In this document: one piece after another, positions 34,793 to 44,195 of the stretch | How the letters are laid out: the number at the start of each line of letters is the position of its first letter | Numbering within the stretch: the first letter of the stretch is position 1 | NCBI RefSeq assembly: GCF_001905825.1 | Contig: NZ_LIVV01000013.1 | Span: forward strand, 88,990-152,989 | DNA: 64,000 nt | Direction of reading: 5' to 3' | DNA from: Streptomyces sp. CB02009 | GTDB lineage: Bacteria > Actinomycetota > Actinomycetes > Streptomycetales > Streptomycetaceae | Notes under the pieces: generated by a model | Database searches by the model: none | What the model was told of the DNA's origin: nothing | What the model saw: only the letters and a program-made list of their open reading frames with translations | Position numbers and translations under genes: made by a program

Positions 34793-35996
34793 GGCTGTTC
34801 CTCCTGTACCGGTCCGGGAACGACGTCGTCGTCGGGAAGCGCGAACAGCGAACGCCCGCGCAGGCCCTCGCCGAGACGGGCCGGCGGGACAGACCGGGCG
34901 GCCACTGCCTGCTCGCGACGGCGGCGGCGTTCTGCATCGACGGCCCGCCGGCTCCGGCGGGCGAGCTCGGCCGGCCGCGGTGCGGCCGGCAGCGTCGTCG
35001 GGCCGGTGCGGTCGCGTTCGGCGGCCCGGCCGCGGGCGACCTCGCGGGCCCGCTCGGCCCGCTCGGCCTTGGTCATCTGGCTCGGCCAGGAGCCGACCGG
35101 GGGGTGGGCGCCGATCAGGTCGAGCAGGACGGGCAGGAGTTCGATGTCGTTGCGGGGTGTCAGCCCGGCCCGGGCCGCCTCGCGCAGCACCTGCTGTACT
35201 CGCGGGTCGGAGAAGGCCAGGACGTCCTCGCCGGTGGGCAGTCCGTTCCAGGGAAGGGTGTGCCACTGGCCGGCGAGTTCGATGAACACCTGGCGGCAGT
35301 CGCGGGGATCGCGGTGCACGACCCACTTGCCGCGGTGGCGGCCGCTGCGGGGCGAGGGGAGCGAGCCGAGCTCACCGAGAACCGGATGGTCGCCGCCGTA
35401 CCAAAGTCCGCCGATCTTCACCCTGCGACGGCCGTGGAGCTTCACGAAGTGGGCGGGCAGGAGGTGGTGGTAGGGGGTCGGATCGGGGATCTGCAGGGCG
35501 ATCCCGTCGCGGGCAGCCGCCATTGCGAACAGCGTGTTCGGGCTGTGTCGCCCGCCTTGTCCTGCGGGCGCATCGTCCTCGCCGGCAGCACCACCTTGCC
35601 CAGCGTGCGGGCGACCTGCACCAGGTGGTGGTTCTTGTAGACACTGCCGTGATCGCTGGTCACCGTCTCCGGCGCGAAGAAGGGCCGCCCAGCGACCGGA
35701 TGGCCGGCGAACTCGGCCACGAGCGCGGCCGGGACGCCGGGATAGTGCCCTTCCATGTCCGGTGTCCAGTCCGGGCGCATCGGAAGCGGCAGCATCACGT
35801 CCCGCGGCAACATGGCCACCTCGATAGAAGCGTCCGATCCCGGCGTGAGCCGGAACGCGACCAGTGAGTGCGTGAACGCGTCGAGTGCGAGGGTGAGGTC
35901 CACGGTGATCGGCTCGCCGAACACGTCGTCGCGCAGCTTCACCGGGAACGGCGTGGTGTCCAGCACTACCACCTGGCCGGGACGGGTGGTCGTCAC
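34789..35996 (-). pseudogene. TniA-like DDE transposase with internal deletion
   Basis: The upstream half carries two DDE-fold aspartate motifs (VVVLDTTPFPVKLRDD; VTSDHGSVYKNHHLVQVART). After VLPARTMRPQDK the frame breaks, and the downstream frame resumes at the C-terminal domain (PAHFVKLHGRRRVKIGGLWY), so the segment expected to hold the catalytic Glu is missing. The N-terminal DNA-binding part before ~35996 is also absent. Inactive. Confidence 0.78.
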
Positions 35997-36144
35997 GGTG
36001 GAGCCGCCGGTCTCGACCGCCGCTGACGAGCGGAGGTAGCGCTGACGAGCGCCTTCGGGCCCGAACTACTCCTTCATGCCCCGAGTGTGCCCCGAACGCA
36101 TTCCGCGGCGCACCCCGAGGGGTGCGCCGCGGCGGACGGCTGGA

Positions 36145-36340
36145 TCAGCTGGTCCGGTTGAGGTAGGCGGTGGTGACGCCCAGCGGCTGTCCGCCAGGTG
36201 CTGCGGTGGTGCGGTAGAAGGCGGTCACTGTGTACTTCTTCTTCCGGCAGCCGCAACCGGTCCAGTAGGAGTAGGTGACCTTCCAGGCGCCGTCGTACAC
36301 GCCGCCCCAGTCGTTCACCCACTGCCGGAGGCCGGCGTCT
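36145..36340 (-). pseudogene. C-terminal gene fragment of unknown family
   Basis: The last ~60 codons read as a plausible beta-rich, cysteine-containing tail (VYDGAWKVTYSYWTGCGCRK, then KYTVTAFYRTTAAPGG). Upstream of ~36340 the frame loses coding character, so this is probably a 5'-truncated relic beside the dead transposon. Confidence 0.4.
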
Positions 36341-36374
36341 TCTTCAGATCGCTGAGCATTTTGGAGCTGGAACC

Positions 36375-36599
36375 CTAAGCCGACTGTTTGCCCTTTCCGA
36401 CGTGCTTGTCTGTCTCGGCGTCGTAAGGGATCAGGCCGCGTGTGCGTGGCTGCATCCAGGTCAGGGCGAAGACGAGGGTTCGGCGTGCGTCGTGGGCGGT
36501 GGCATGCAGGCTGCTGCCTGGTGTCCAGGGTTCGTTGCCGGACCGTTCGACGATCAGGAACGCCGCAGGCATGAGCACGACGTCGGGGTGGCTCTCCAA
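36375..36599 (-). CDS. Short hypothetical ORF or relic
   Basis: 74 aa (starts MESHPDVVLMPAAFLIVERS, ends DAETDKHVGKGKQSA). Composition is protein-like but no family or ribosome site is obvious, and it lies among truncated genes. May be a fragment. Confidence 0.35.
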   Translation of the reverse strand: MESHPDVVLMPAAFLIVERSGNEPWTPGSSLHATAHDARRTLVFALTWMQPRTRGLIPYDAETDKHVGKGKQSA

Positions 36600-36800
36600 G
36601 GCCCGCCGTCACCAGCCACTACCGTGTGCTGGTGGAGGCGAACCCGGATGCCCGGAACAGGTCGGAGCTGACCTTGTGGGCGCCGTCCTCGTTGCCGCCC
36701 ACATACGGCTTTTCCGCCAACAGTCCTCGCCGGGCTTCCCAGACACCGATGGGGAAGCCGACACCACCAGCCCACGATCAAATAATCCGAAGCCAGTGGG

Positions 36801-37046
36801 CTAGCACGCGAGGTATTCGCGCTGCACTCGTGCCTCGATCAGGTGGCGAAAACCCGCCAGCGAGTAACGCTCGCCGGTGGACGATCCCGGCCCCGGCATC
36901 CCGGCGACCTGTGTCATCAGCCGTTGCGGCTGGGCCTGCCAGCCGAGGACGACCCGCAGGCCAAGACACTCGGCCCGCCGGTGAAGGTCCAAGAACAGCA
37001 GCAGGCCAGCGGAGTCCATGAAGACGACGCCGTGAACATCCACCAT
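36801..37046 (-). pseudogene. 5'-truncated STAS-domain anti-sigma-factor antagonist
   Basis: The remaining ~80 residues contain the STAS phospho-site segment VVFMDSAGLLLFLDLHRRAE and the following beta-alpha units. The first ~40-45 residues of a normal ~120-aa antagonist are missing: upstream of 37050 the frame is non-coding. Such proteins release sigma-B-like factors from anti-sigma kinases; this copy is probably inactive. Confidence 0.65.
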
Positions 37047-37173
37047 CAAGTGTGCACGTGGTCCGCGACCGGGGGTTCATCGTTCGGACCTGACGCTCCG
37101 TGCTCCCCGGGCATGCACAGGGCGCGGTCTCGCCGACTCCCCTATCCAGCGGCCGGGTCGTTCCTCGTACGAG

Positions 37174-37815
37174 GTGGAGGGTGGCACGCTCGCTGGCCGC
37201 CGCGCCCTGGACGCCGGGGCGGACCTCCTCGTCATCCTGGATGTGAACTGCATCCTTGGCCCCACCCTCCTGCCCCGCTACGCCGAAACGGCCCGCGATG
37301 GCGCCCTGCTGTGCGGCACCGTCGTCTACCTGCCTGCCGCCCCGCCGCCGGGCGGCTGCCCCCTCGACGCCCTGCCGCCCCTCGCGCCGCCGCACACGGG
37401 ACGGCCCGTGCCGGCGGACGACGAGGTGCTCCCCGGCGGCGACCACCAGCTGTTCTGGTCCCTGTCCTTCGCCTTCACGGCACCAACCTGGCGGCGGACC
37501 GGCGGCTTCTGCGAGCGCTACACCGGATACGGCGGCGAGGACACCGGCTTCTGCCGCACCGCGGCGGCGCGCGACGTGGACCTGCGGTGGGTCGGCGGCG
37601 CCCCCGCCCAGCACCAGCACCACCCGGTAAGCCGCCCGCCCGTCGAGCACCTGGACGGCATCCTCCGCAACGGCGCCGTGTGCCGCGACCGTTGGGGCAC
37701 TTGGCCCATGGAGGGATGGCTGCGCGAATTCGCCCGCCTTGGGCTCGTGCGCAACGACCCCGTCAGCGATGACTGGACCCGGTGCGCGCCCCCGCACATC
37801 GGGCCCAGCCGCTGA
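37174..37815 (+). pseudogene. 5'-truncated family-2 glycosyltransferase
   Basis: The 213-codon frame starts mid-domain: AGRRALDAGADLLVILDVNC carries the acidic D-x-N/D metal motif, then FTAPTWRRTGGFCERYTGYG, GEDTGF and the C-terminal galactosyltransferase-like part. The N-terminal nucleotide-binding strand expected ~75 residues earlier is missing, and a junction with the STAS relic lies just upstream. The frame itself is open, so a shortened product could still be made. Confidence 0.65.
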
Positions 37816-37840
37816 CCTCACCGGGATGTCACCTGACCGT

Positions 37841-39172
37841 TCAGGCCGTCGCGTCCCTCTCCGCCTCCTGGCGGCGCCGCCCGGCCGCGACGACGGCGAG
37901 GACCACCGCCACGGCGAGGACCACCGATCCGCGCAGCCACACCTCCGTCTCCACCTGGGTGGCGAGCAGCACGCAGGAGGCGGCGCCCAGGACGGGCAGG
38001 ACGGTCGGAGCCCGGAAGTGGTCCGGCTCACCCGGGTCGGAACGCAGCACCAGCACGGCGGTGTTGACGATCAGGAAGACCACCAGGAGCAGCAGCACCA
38101 GGGTGGAGGCCAGAGTGGCGACGCTGCCGGTCAGGGCCAGGAGGAGAGCCGGGACGGTGGTGGCGGCGATCGCCGCCCAAGGAGTGCGGCGGCCGGGCAG
38201 CACCCGGGTCAGCGCGGCCGGCAGCAGCCCGTCGCGGGCCATCCCGTACGCCAGGCGCGAGGCCATGATGCCGGTGAGCAGAGCCCCGTTGGCGACGGCA
38301 ACCAGGGCGACGGCGCTGAACAGCCGCACGGGGACGCCGCCGGCCTCCCGGACGACCTCGAGCAGGGGACCGCTGGAAGAGGCGAGGACGCCTGTGGGCA
38401 CGGTGAGCGAGGCGGCCACTCCGACCAGGACGTACACGGCCCCGGCCGTGGCGAGCGCGGCGAACAGGGCGCGGGGGTAGGACCGCCGGGGGTCACGGGT
38501 CTCCTCGGCGACGTTCACCGAGGTCTCGAAGCCCACGAAGGAGTAGAAGGCCAGGACGGACCCGCTCAGCACGGCTGCCGCGGCGCCCTTCTCCGGCGTG
38601 CCGAGCTGGACCAGGCGCCCCGCATCACCCTCTCCGCGCAGCAGCAGCCAGGCACCCAGCACCACGACCACCAGCAGGCCACCCACCTCCACCACGGTGG
38701 CGACGACGTTGGCACGGGTGGACTCCCTGATGCCCCGTGCGTTGACCAGGGCCAGCAGGACCAGGAAGACCACGGCCACCAGCGCGACGGGCAGGGTGAG
38801 GAACGCGCCGAGGTAGTCGCCGGCGAAGCCGCGGGCGAGCGCGGCAACCGAGACGACACCGGCCGCCAGCATGCAGAACCCGGCCACGAACCCGACCGCC
38901 GGGCCGAACGCCCGCGTGGCGTAGTGGGAGGCGCCGCCGGCCCGCGGGTACTTCGTGACCAGCTCCGCGTAGGAAGCGGCGGTCAGCAACGCGAGCACCA
39001 GCGCCACGAGCAGCGGCACCCACACCGCGCCCCCGGACGCGGCGGCGACCTGCCCCACCAGGACGTACACCCCGGCACCGAGCACGTCGCCGAGGATGAA
39101 GAAGTAGAGCAGGGGCGTGGTCAGGGCGCGCCGCAGCCCGGGCGGGGGAGTGGCCGCGGACCCGGCGCTCAC
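37841..39172 (-). CDS. APC-superfamily amino acid permease
   Basis: 443 aa with about 12 hydrophobic helices. The first helix has the APC signature FFILGDVLGAGVYVLVGQVA; helix 6 reads VLAFYSFVGFETSVNVAEET. These motifs fit cationic amino acid or polyamine/amine permeases. The GTG start at 39172 overlaps the stop of a possible 34-aa ORF. Confidence 0.88.
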   Translation of the reverse strand: MSAGSAATPPPGLRRALTTPLLYFFILGDVLGAGVYVLVGQVAAASGGAVWVPLLVALVLALLTAASYAELVTKYPRAGGASHYATRAFGPAVGFVAGFCMLAAGVVSVAALARGFAGDYLGAFLTLPVALVAVVFLVLLALVNARGIRESTRANVVATVVEVGGLLVVVVLGAWLLLRGEGDAGRLVQLGTPEKGAAAAVLSGSVLAFYSFVGFETSVNVAEETRDPRRSYPRALFAALATAGAVYVLVGVAASLTVPTGVLASSSGPLLEVVREAGGVPVRLFSAVALVAVANGALLTGIMASRLAYGMARDGLLPAALTRVLPGRRTPWAAIAATTVPALLLALTGSVATLASTLVLLLLVVFLIVNTAVLVLRSDPGEPDHFRAPTVLPVLGAASCVLLATQVETEVWLRGSVVLAVAVVLAVVAAGRRRQEAERDATA

Positions 39173-39273
39173 CGCGGCACCGCCACGACGTGGACGGCGG
39201 AGCCATGGCGCGACCGCACCGGTTCCCCTTCACGGACGGCGAGCCCGCCGATCCGCTCGTTCTGCTCTCTCAT
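39169..39273 (-). CDS. Possible 34-aa ORF coupled to the APC permease
   Basis: ATG 39273 follows GAGTGGGAAACG; the product starts MREQNERIGGLAVREGEPV and ends HVVAVPR. Its TGA overlaps the permease GTG (GTGA), the usual sign of translational coupling. Could be a small partner or a leader peptide; no family recognised. Confidence 0.4.
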   Translation of the reverse strand: MREQNERIGGLAVREGEPVRSRHGSAVHVVAVPR

Positions 39274-39851
39274 CGTTTCCCACTCTCAGAAAAGACGACC
39301 GTTTCCGTCACCGCCTCTGCCCCTCCCAAGCGATATCAGTGGCGCCACGAACGAAAAACCGCTACTGCCGTTGTCCAGAAAGCGAAGACAACGGCGTGAC
39401 CCGAAGGGACCCCGAGACCGGTGCCTCGCCCTTCATCGCACGTCACGGATACGACCCGGCAGGGGAGCCCAAAGGGCCGATCGGACAGCACCGCAGCACC
39501 GCAGGCAGAGTGGAGCGCCTCATGGCGCCGAGGCGCCGCTCGCCGATTGCCCGAAAGCCACCACCGGCGGCAGGGGCGGTTCGTCCCAGCGGACCAGAGA
39601 GGACCTGTCCCAGGAGGCGAAGAAGCGCGGCAGCGAGAGCCGCTCGACGATCACCAAGCAGCAGCTGAAGAACGCCCTCGGCCACTGATCTCGCGCCGCC
39701 GGCACCTGCCTCACCACGCCCAAGGCGCCCTCGATGCCGCCCGCTGCTCCTGCGCATCAACGTCGGGCTCACGATGGTGTCCGCGCCCTGCCCGCCACAG
39801 CAGCAGCTGCACGCCATGCGTCAAGCCGGGTTTCCGGGGCAGCCGCCGGAT
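39274..39851. other. Largely non-coding; holds one gene relic
   Basis: Apart from the fragment at 39590-39688, nothing convincing is seen. The divergent promoters of the permease and the oxidoreductase should lie here; GC content dips at 39280-39400, but no clear motif was fixed. Confidence 0.4.
39590..39688 (+). pseudogene. C-terminal relic of a small SAP/Rho-N-like 'plasmid stabilization' protein
   Basis: The frame ends REDLSQEAKKRGSESRSTIT followed by KQQLKNALGH, matching the tail 'Y..A(K/R)RR.I.GRS.M.K..L.KAL' common in small Streptomyces stress proteins. The upstream part is not recognisable in any frame. Confidence 0.45.
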
Positions 39852-41399
39852 ATGAACCAGAGCCTCGGCGCCGGAGAGTCCTACTGGACCCAGACGGCTT
39901 CCATGCGGTCGTTCCCCCCACTGGCAGGGCACAGCGAGGCGGATGTCGCGGTCGTCGGTGGCGGCATCGTCGGCCTCAGTGCCGCCTGGGAGCTCGCCCG
40001 CGCCGGCATGAGCGTCGCCGTGCTCGAAGCCGGCGACCTGGCTGGCGGGGTCACGGGCCACACGACCGCGAAGCTCACAGCTCTCCATACGGCCGTGTAC
40101 GACACGCTGCGGAGCAAGCACGGGCAGGACGCCGCACGGCGGTACGCCGCATCCCAGAGCAGCGCCCTGCGCCACGTCGTCGAAGTCTGCGGAGAACTCG
40201 GCATCGCGTGCGAACTCGAGAGACGCCCGGCCTTCACCTACTGCGAGAAGCCCGAGGGCATCAACGCCCTGCGAGCCGAGGCCGACGCGGCACGGGAGGC
40301 CGGACTGAACGCCTCCTTCGTGACTGAGACCGGGCTGCCCTTCCCCGTCGCGGGCGCCGTCCGGGTCGAGGACCAAGCCCAGTTCCACCCCCTCAAGTAC
40401 CTGTCCGGTCTCGTCGGCGACATCGTCGCGCGCGGGGGTCGGCTTCACGAGAACACCCGCGTCACGGAACTCGAAGACGGTCACCCGTGTCGGCTCACGA
40501 CCGACTCCGGCGCCACCATGACCGCACAGCACGTCGTCGTCGCCACCCATCACCCCGTCTTCGACAAGAACCTGCTCTCCACCCGGCTCACCCAGCACCG
40601 GGACCTGGTGATCGCGGGCCCTATGCCCGACGGACAGGATCCGCAGGGCCTGTACATCACGCAGGAGAACGGCAAACGCTCCGTGCGCACGGCGCCCCTG
40701 CCAGACGGCCGCCGACTCCTCATCGTCACCGGACAGGCGTTCTCGCCAGGCACAGGCGAGGACACCCAGGCCGCCTACGTCCGCCTGCAGGACTGGGCCG
40801 AGCAGCACTTCCCCGGCTTCCGCACCACACACCGCTGGGCCGCGCAGGACAACAGCTCCACGGACACCCTTCCCCTCATCGGGCGCCTGCCCGCCAAGCA
40901 CGACAACGTGTACGTGGCGACCGGGTTCGCCGGCTGGGGCATGACGAGCGGCGTGCTGGCCGGCATGATCATCGCCGCCCTCGCCCGCGGCGACGAAGAC
41001 CCGTGGGGCGGACTCTACGACCCAGGCCGCGTCGGCTCGGCCGTACGCTCGGCGCCGACCTTCCTCAAGGCCCAGTGGGACGTGGCCAAGCACTTCGTCG
41101 CAGACCGCGTGGACGCGCTGGGCGACGGCACCAACGGCCCGGTCGAGAACCTGCGCCCCGGCGAGGGCACGGTGGTCCGCACGGGCGGCAAACCCTGCGC
41201 CGTCCACCGCGACGACCAAGGCACACTGCACGCCGTGTCCGCCGTCTGCACGCACCTGGGGTGTCTGGTCGCCTTCAACAACGCCGAACGCACCTGGGAA
41301 TGCCCCTGCCACGGCTCCCGCTTCGGCATCGACGGCGAACTCCTCCAGGGACCGGCCCTGCACCCCCTGGAACGCAGGGACCCCACCGACCTCCTATGA
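39852..41399 (+). CDS. FAD-dependent oxidoreductase with C-terminal Rieske [2Fe-2S] domain
   Basis: 515 aa from ATG 39852; an upstream ATG at 39816 is possible. The FAD-binding motif is VAVVGGGIVGLSAAWELARA (~res 33-52), with DadA-like features throughout and a second FAD contact VYVATGFAGWGMTSGVLAG. The C-terminal ~75 residues carry both Rieske ligand pairs (VCTHLGC; CPCHGSRFGIDGELLQGPAL). This architecture recurs in Streptomyces stress clusters, probably as an amine or aldehyde oxidase passing electrons to the Rieske centre. Substrate unknown. Confidence 0.9.
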   Translation: MNQSLGAGESYWTQTASMRSFPPLAGHSEADVAVVGGGIVGLSAAWELARAGMSVAVLEAGDLAGGVTGHTTAKLTALHTAVYDTLRSKHGQDAARRYAASQSSALRHVVEVCGELGIACELERRPAFTYCEKPEGINALRAEADAAREAGLNASFVTETGLPFPVAGAVRVEDQAQFHPLKYLSGLVGDIVARGGRLHENTRVTELEDGHPCRLTTDSGATMTAQHVVVATHHPVFDKNLLSTRLTQHRDLVIAGPMPDGQDPQGLYITQENGKRSVRTAPLPDGRRLLIVTGQAFSPGTGEDTQAAYVRLQDWAEQHFPGFRTTHRWAAQDNSSTDTLPLIGRLPAKHDNVYVATGFAGWGMTSGVLAGMIIAALARGDEDPWGGLYDPGRVGSAVRSAPTFLKAQWDVAKHFVADRVDALGDGTNGPVENLRPGEGTVVRTGGKPCAVHRDDQGTLHAVSAVCTHLGCLVAFNNAERTWECPCHGSRFGIDGELLQGPALHPLERRDPTDLL

Positions 41400-41456
41400 A
41401 CCGGCCGGCGGGATAGACGAGGGAAGGCAGAAGCCCTCAGCGAGAGGAGCAGCGCG

Positions 41457-41618
41457 ATGACACAGCAGGGTACGCCGTCACAGGCAGAAGGCGAACGAGT
41501 CGACGAGGAACTCTCCGAGGAGGAAGGACATCGGGACACCCATCCGGGCCCCGAGCGCACCACCCCGTCGCAAGCCGAAGGAGAAAGGCAAACGGATGAC
41601 GACGAGGCGGCGTCGTAG
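41457..41618 (+). CDS. Small acidic protein with duplicated TPSQAEGER motif
   Basis: 53 aa, with a strong site (GAGAGGAGC) before ATG 41457. The nonapeptide TPSQAEGER occurs twice (~6-14 and ~36-44) within an Asp/Glu-rich, disordered sequence ending DDDEAAS. A related motif appears in the micro-protein at 43044. It starts 57 bp after the oxidoreductase. Function unknown. Confidence 0.65.
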   Translation: MTQQGTPSQAEGERVDEELSEEEGHRDTHPGPERTTPSQAEGERQTDDDEAAS

Positions 41619-41820
41619 GACGGCGACCACGCCTCAACCGCGCCTTGCGGCCTTCGTCCGGCGCCGACCTTTCGCCGTGATCACGGACGGGATGGCAAGA
41701 CGTTCGCCGGATCCTGGAGCCGGGGGCGTGCACGCGAAGCCGTCGCGCAAGGCTGCGGCATGGTCGAGGGAAGCCAGGGCAGGTGCGGGATAACTGGCGG
41801 TGCGATCCACAGGCGGCGAC

Positions 41821-42936
41821 ATGCGAAGCGTAGGCGTGGAAGAGGAACTGCTGCTCGTGGACCGGGACAGCGGCGCACCGCTCGCCGTCTCGGGGGCGGT
41901 GCTGGCGGCCGCCGAGCGTGCGGCCTGGCAGCAGCAGGGTACGGGCGGCCGGCGGGAGCACGAGTTCGAGAAAGAACTGCAGAAAGAGCAGCTGGAGTTC
42001 GCCACGAAGCCGGTCACTGAGATGGGGGAGCTCCAGGAGGAGATCGTCCGTATCCGCCGCGAGGCATCCCGCCACGCAGCGAGTGCCGGCGCCGTGGTGG
42101 CGGCGGTCGCTACATCCCCGCTGCCCGTCCAGCCCTCCCTGGACGCCGGACGACGCGCCCGGTGGATGGGTGAGCAGTTCGGACTGACCGCTCAGGAGCA
42201 GCTGACCTGCGGATGCCACGTCCACGTGTCGGTCGCCTCGGACGACGAGGGCGTCGCCGTCCTGGACCGCATCAGGCCCTGGCTGGCCGTCCTGACGGCG
42301 ATGAGCGCGAACTCGCCCTTCTGGCAGGGCGAGGACAGCGGGTACGGCAGCTACCGCAGCCGGGTGTGGAACCGGTGGCCATCCGCCGGGCCGGTGGACA
42401 CATTCGGGTCCGCCGACCGCTACCACGAGCAGGTCCGCGCGATGATCGAGACCGGGGTGCTCCGCGACGAGGGCATGATCTACTTCGACGCCCGACTGTC
42501 GTCCACCTACCCCACCGTCGAGATCAGGGTCGCGGACGTCTGCCTGGACGCCTCCACGCCGGTCCTGCTGGCCGCCCTCATCCGGGGCCTCGTCGAGACC
42601 GAGGCGCGCGCCTGGCAGGACGGACAGCCTCCGGCCAGGATCGGTACGAGTCTGCTGCGCCTGGCCTCCTGGCGGGCCGGACGTTCCGGCCTGGACGGAC
42701 CCCTGCTGCACCCCGAAACCATGCGGGAGACGTCCGCAGAGGACGCCGTCGAGGCCCTGTACCAGCACGTGCGCGAGGCACTGAAAGACGATGGCGACGA
42801 CGACCGGGTCCGGGAAGGCATCGCGCACCTGCACGAACGGGGGAACGGCGCCCGCATCCAGCGCGGGCTGCGCGCCGAGGGGCCGGAACTCGCGTCCGTC
42901 ATCACCCGGTGTGCGGAGCTGACCCTCCGGTCCTGA
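41821..42936 (+). CDS. Glutamate-cysteine-ligase-like carboxylate-amine ligase (YbdK family)
   Basis: 371 aa; ATG 41821 (MRSVGVEEELLLVDRDSG) with AGGCGG upstream. The N-terminal VEEELLLVD and KEQLEFATKPV provide acidic metal ligands; CGCHVHVSVASDDEGVAVLD and YGSYRSRVWNRWPSAGPVDT are further GCS2-family landmarks. These ATP-dependent ligases join glutamate (or another carboxylate) to an amine; in actinomycetes they occur in thiol/ergothioneine-related or stress contexts. Flanked by two micro-proteins sharing a motif. Confidence 0.88.
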   Translation: MRSVGVEEELLLVDRDSGAPLAVSGAVLAAAERAAWQQQGTGGRREHEFEKELQKEQLEFATKPVTEMGELQEEIVRIRREASRHAASAGAVVAAVATSPLPVQPSLDAGRRARWMGEQFGLTAQEQLTCGCHVHVSVASDDEGVAVLDRIRPWLAVLTAMSANSPFWQGEDSGYGSYRSRVWNRWPSAGPVDTFGSADRYHEQVRAMIETGVLRDEGMIYFDARLSSTYPTVEIRVADVCLDASTPVLLAALIRGLVETEARAWQDGQPPARIGTSLLRLASWRAGRSGLDGPLLHPETMRETSAEDAVEALYQHVREALKDDGDDDRVREGIAHLHERGNGARIQRGLRAEGPELASVITRCAELTLRS

Positions 42937-43043
42937 GCCGCAGCGGCTTTCGGACTCGATCCCGGCCGATGTGAGGGGCTGCCCGAAAGGGCCAGACGGG
43001 GGTGTACCGAGACGAATGCAAAGAGCGAGGAACGGAGTGCGCG

Positions 43044-43130
43044 GTGACCAAGGCCAGGAAGAACGACCCGGCGCCCACATCTCCGTCGCAGGCTCCCGGC
43101 GAGAGCCGCGACCCGAAGGCCCACGAGTAA
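43044..43130 (+). CDS. 28-aa micro-protein with SPSQAPGE motif
   Basis: GTG 43044 follows AGGAACGGAG; the product contains PTSPSQAPGESRDPKAHE, resembling the TPSQAEGER repeat of the protein at 41457. Size and motif suggest a paralogous pair around the ligase gene. A hairpin follows at 43224. Translation is unproven. Confidence 0.5.
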   Translation: MTKARKNDPAPTSPSQAPGESRDPKAHE

Positions 43131-43223
43131 GCGGAGGAAGCGGTGCTCCCCGACATGCACGAAAGTGAGGTCGGCGGCGCCTCCCGCGCGCGGGGGATGG
43201 CGGCCGTAGTTGTCGCGCGAGCC

Positions 43224-43252
43224 CCCACCTCCGCCGACGTGTAGGAGGTGGG
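43224..43252 (+). terminator. Hairpin CCCACCTCC-N11-GGAGGTGGG
   Basis: Perfect 9-bp arms, extended outward by GAGC/GCTC, downstream of the micro-protein gene. The remaining sequence to 43575 shows no convincing gene. Confidence 0.65.
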
Positions 43253-43575
43253 CGCTCTGTCGTGCCCTTCCTCCGGCCGGCCGGGAGGGATGCGGGCCAG
43301 CCCTTCCAGATCCAGAAGTGGTGAGCGAGGAGCAGTCGACGTGGTCGCGAACCTGCGGGCCCGGAGGGCGGCCGGACGGGCGCGACCGGACCCCCGTGTG
43401 CGGACCCGTGTCAGGCACGTTCAGGCCTGGAGTGCTTGTGGTCGTCGCAGAGGAGTGTCGGGAGCCGGTTTCCCCCTCCCGGGAGCGCCGGCGCGGCTGT
43501 GGCTGGAGCGTCTGTCGGTCAGAAGCGATGCCGACGAGCACGACCTGCTTCACAGGCGGCGCTTCACACGCAACG

Positions 43576-43609
43576 CAACGGCTCCGCCCTGGGGAGGGTG
43601 GAGCCGTTG
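43576..43609 (-). terminator. Hairpin after the glsB-like gene
   Basis: Perfect 10-bp arms CAACGGCTCC and GGAGCCGTTG around a 14-nt loop, 17 bp beyond the stop of the minus-strand GlsB-like gene. Confidence 0.75.
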
Positions 43610-43626
43610 AGGGGTGGTGGGGTTGG

Positions 43627-43905
43627 TCAGGCGTGGCGGTGGTGGTGCTTGTTGCCGGTGAGGAGTCGGTAGAGCGCCAGGAGGATGACGGAGCCGATGA
43701 TGGCGGCGATCCAGGTGGAGAGGTCGAAGAAGCCGTCTATCGAGTCGACGCCGAAAATGACCTTGCCGAGCCAGCCGCCGAGCAGACCGCCCGCGATGCC
43801 GATAAGCATCGTGATGATGATGCCGCCGGGGTCCTTGCCCGGCATCAGGGCCTTGGCGATGAAGCCCGCGAGCAGTCCGATCAAGATCCAGGCAATGATG
43901 CCCAT
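43627..43905 (-). CDS. GlsB/YeaQ/YmgE family stress-response membrane protein
   Basis: 92 aa with three hydrophobic helices rich in glycine zipper-like patterns (MGIIAWILIGLLAGFIAKAL; GIIITMLIGIAGGLLGGWLG; WIAAIIGSVILLALY) and a His-rich tail (NKHHHRHA). AGGAGAAGCGC precedes the ATG. The family (transglycosylase-associated) is linked to envelope and acid/osmotic stress; the biochemical role is not settled. Confidence 0.92.
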   Translation of the reverse strand: MGIIAWILIGLLAGFIAKALMPGKDPGGIIITMLIGIAGGLLGGWLGKVIFGVDSIDGFFDLSTWIAAIIGSVILLALYRLLTGNKHHHRHA

Positions 43906-44195
43906 GCGCTTCTCCTACCTCGATAAATGAAGCCGGTGTCAGCATCCGTCTGCACCAAGCTGGAGGTTCCAAACGTGGGAGGGCCTGGGCGCACGTCAAC
44001 CGCAGCTGGCCAACCTCGCAGTCATTGCCCTCGACCGACTCGGAACCCTCGTCCGCGACCGTCTCAAACGGCTTCAATACCGGTCCGGCACCCTCGATGG
44101 CTTCATAGCGGTCATCGGCCTGCCCCCCTATGCCCCGGCATCATCTTGACGAGTCGAAGTCAGTAGCACAGTGATCGGCATGTGGGGCGGGCTGG

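Larger units (their letters stand above)
32629..36070 (-). mobile_element. Decayed TniA/TniB/TniQ-type transposon
   Basis: Three minus-strand pieces in the order transposase, AAA ATPase, TniQ, as in Tn5053/Tn7-like elements, each truncated, deleted internally or frameshifted. It lies directly downstream of tpg. No terminal inverted repeats were identified, so the outer limits are approximate. Confidence 0.75.

Noticed and set aside
37739..39688. 649-aa plus-strand frame opposite the APC permease
   Set aside because: His/Gln/Gly-rich antisense of a membrane protein; only its last ~33 codons look like a genuine gene relic.
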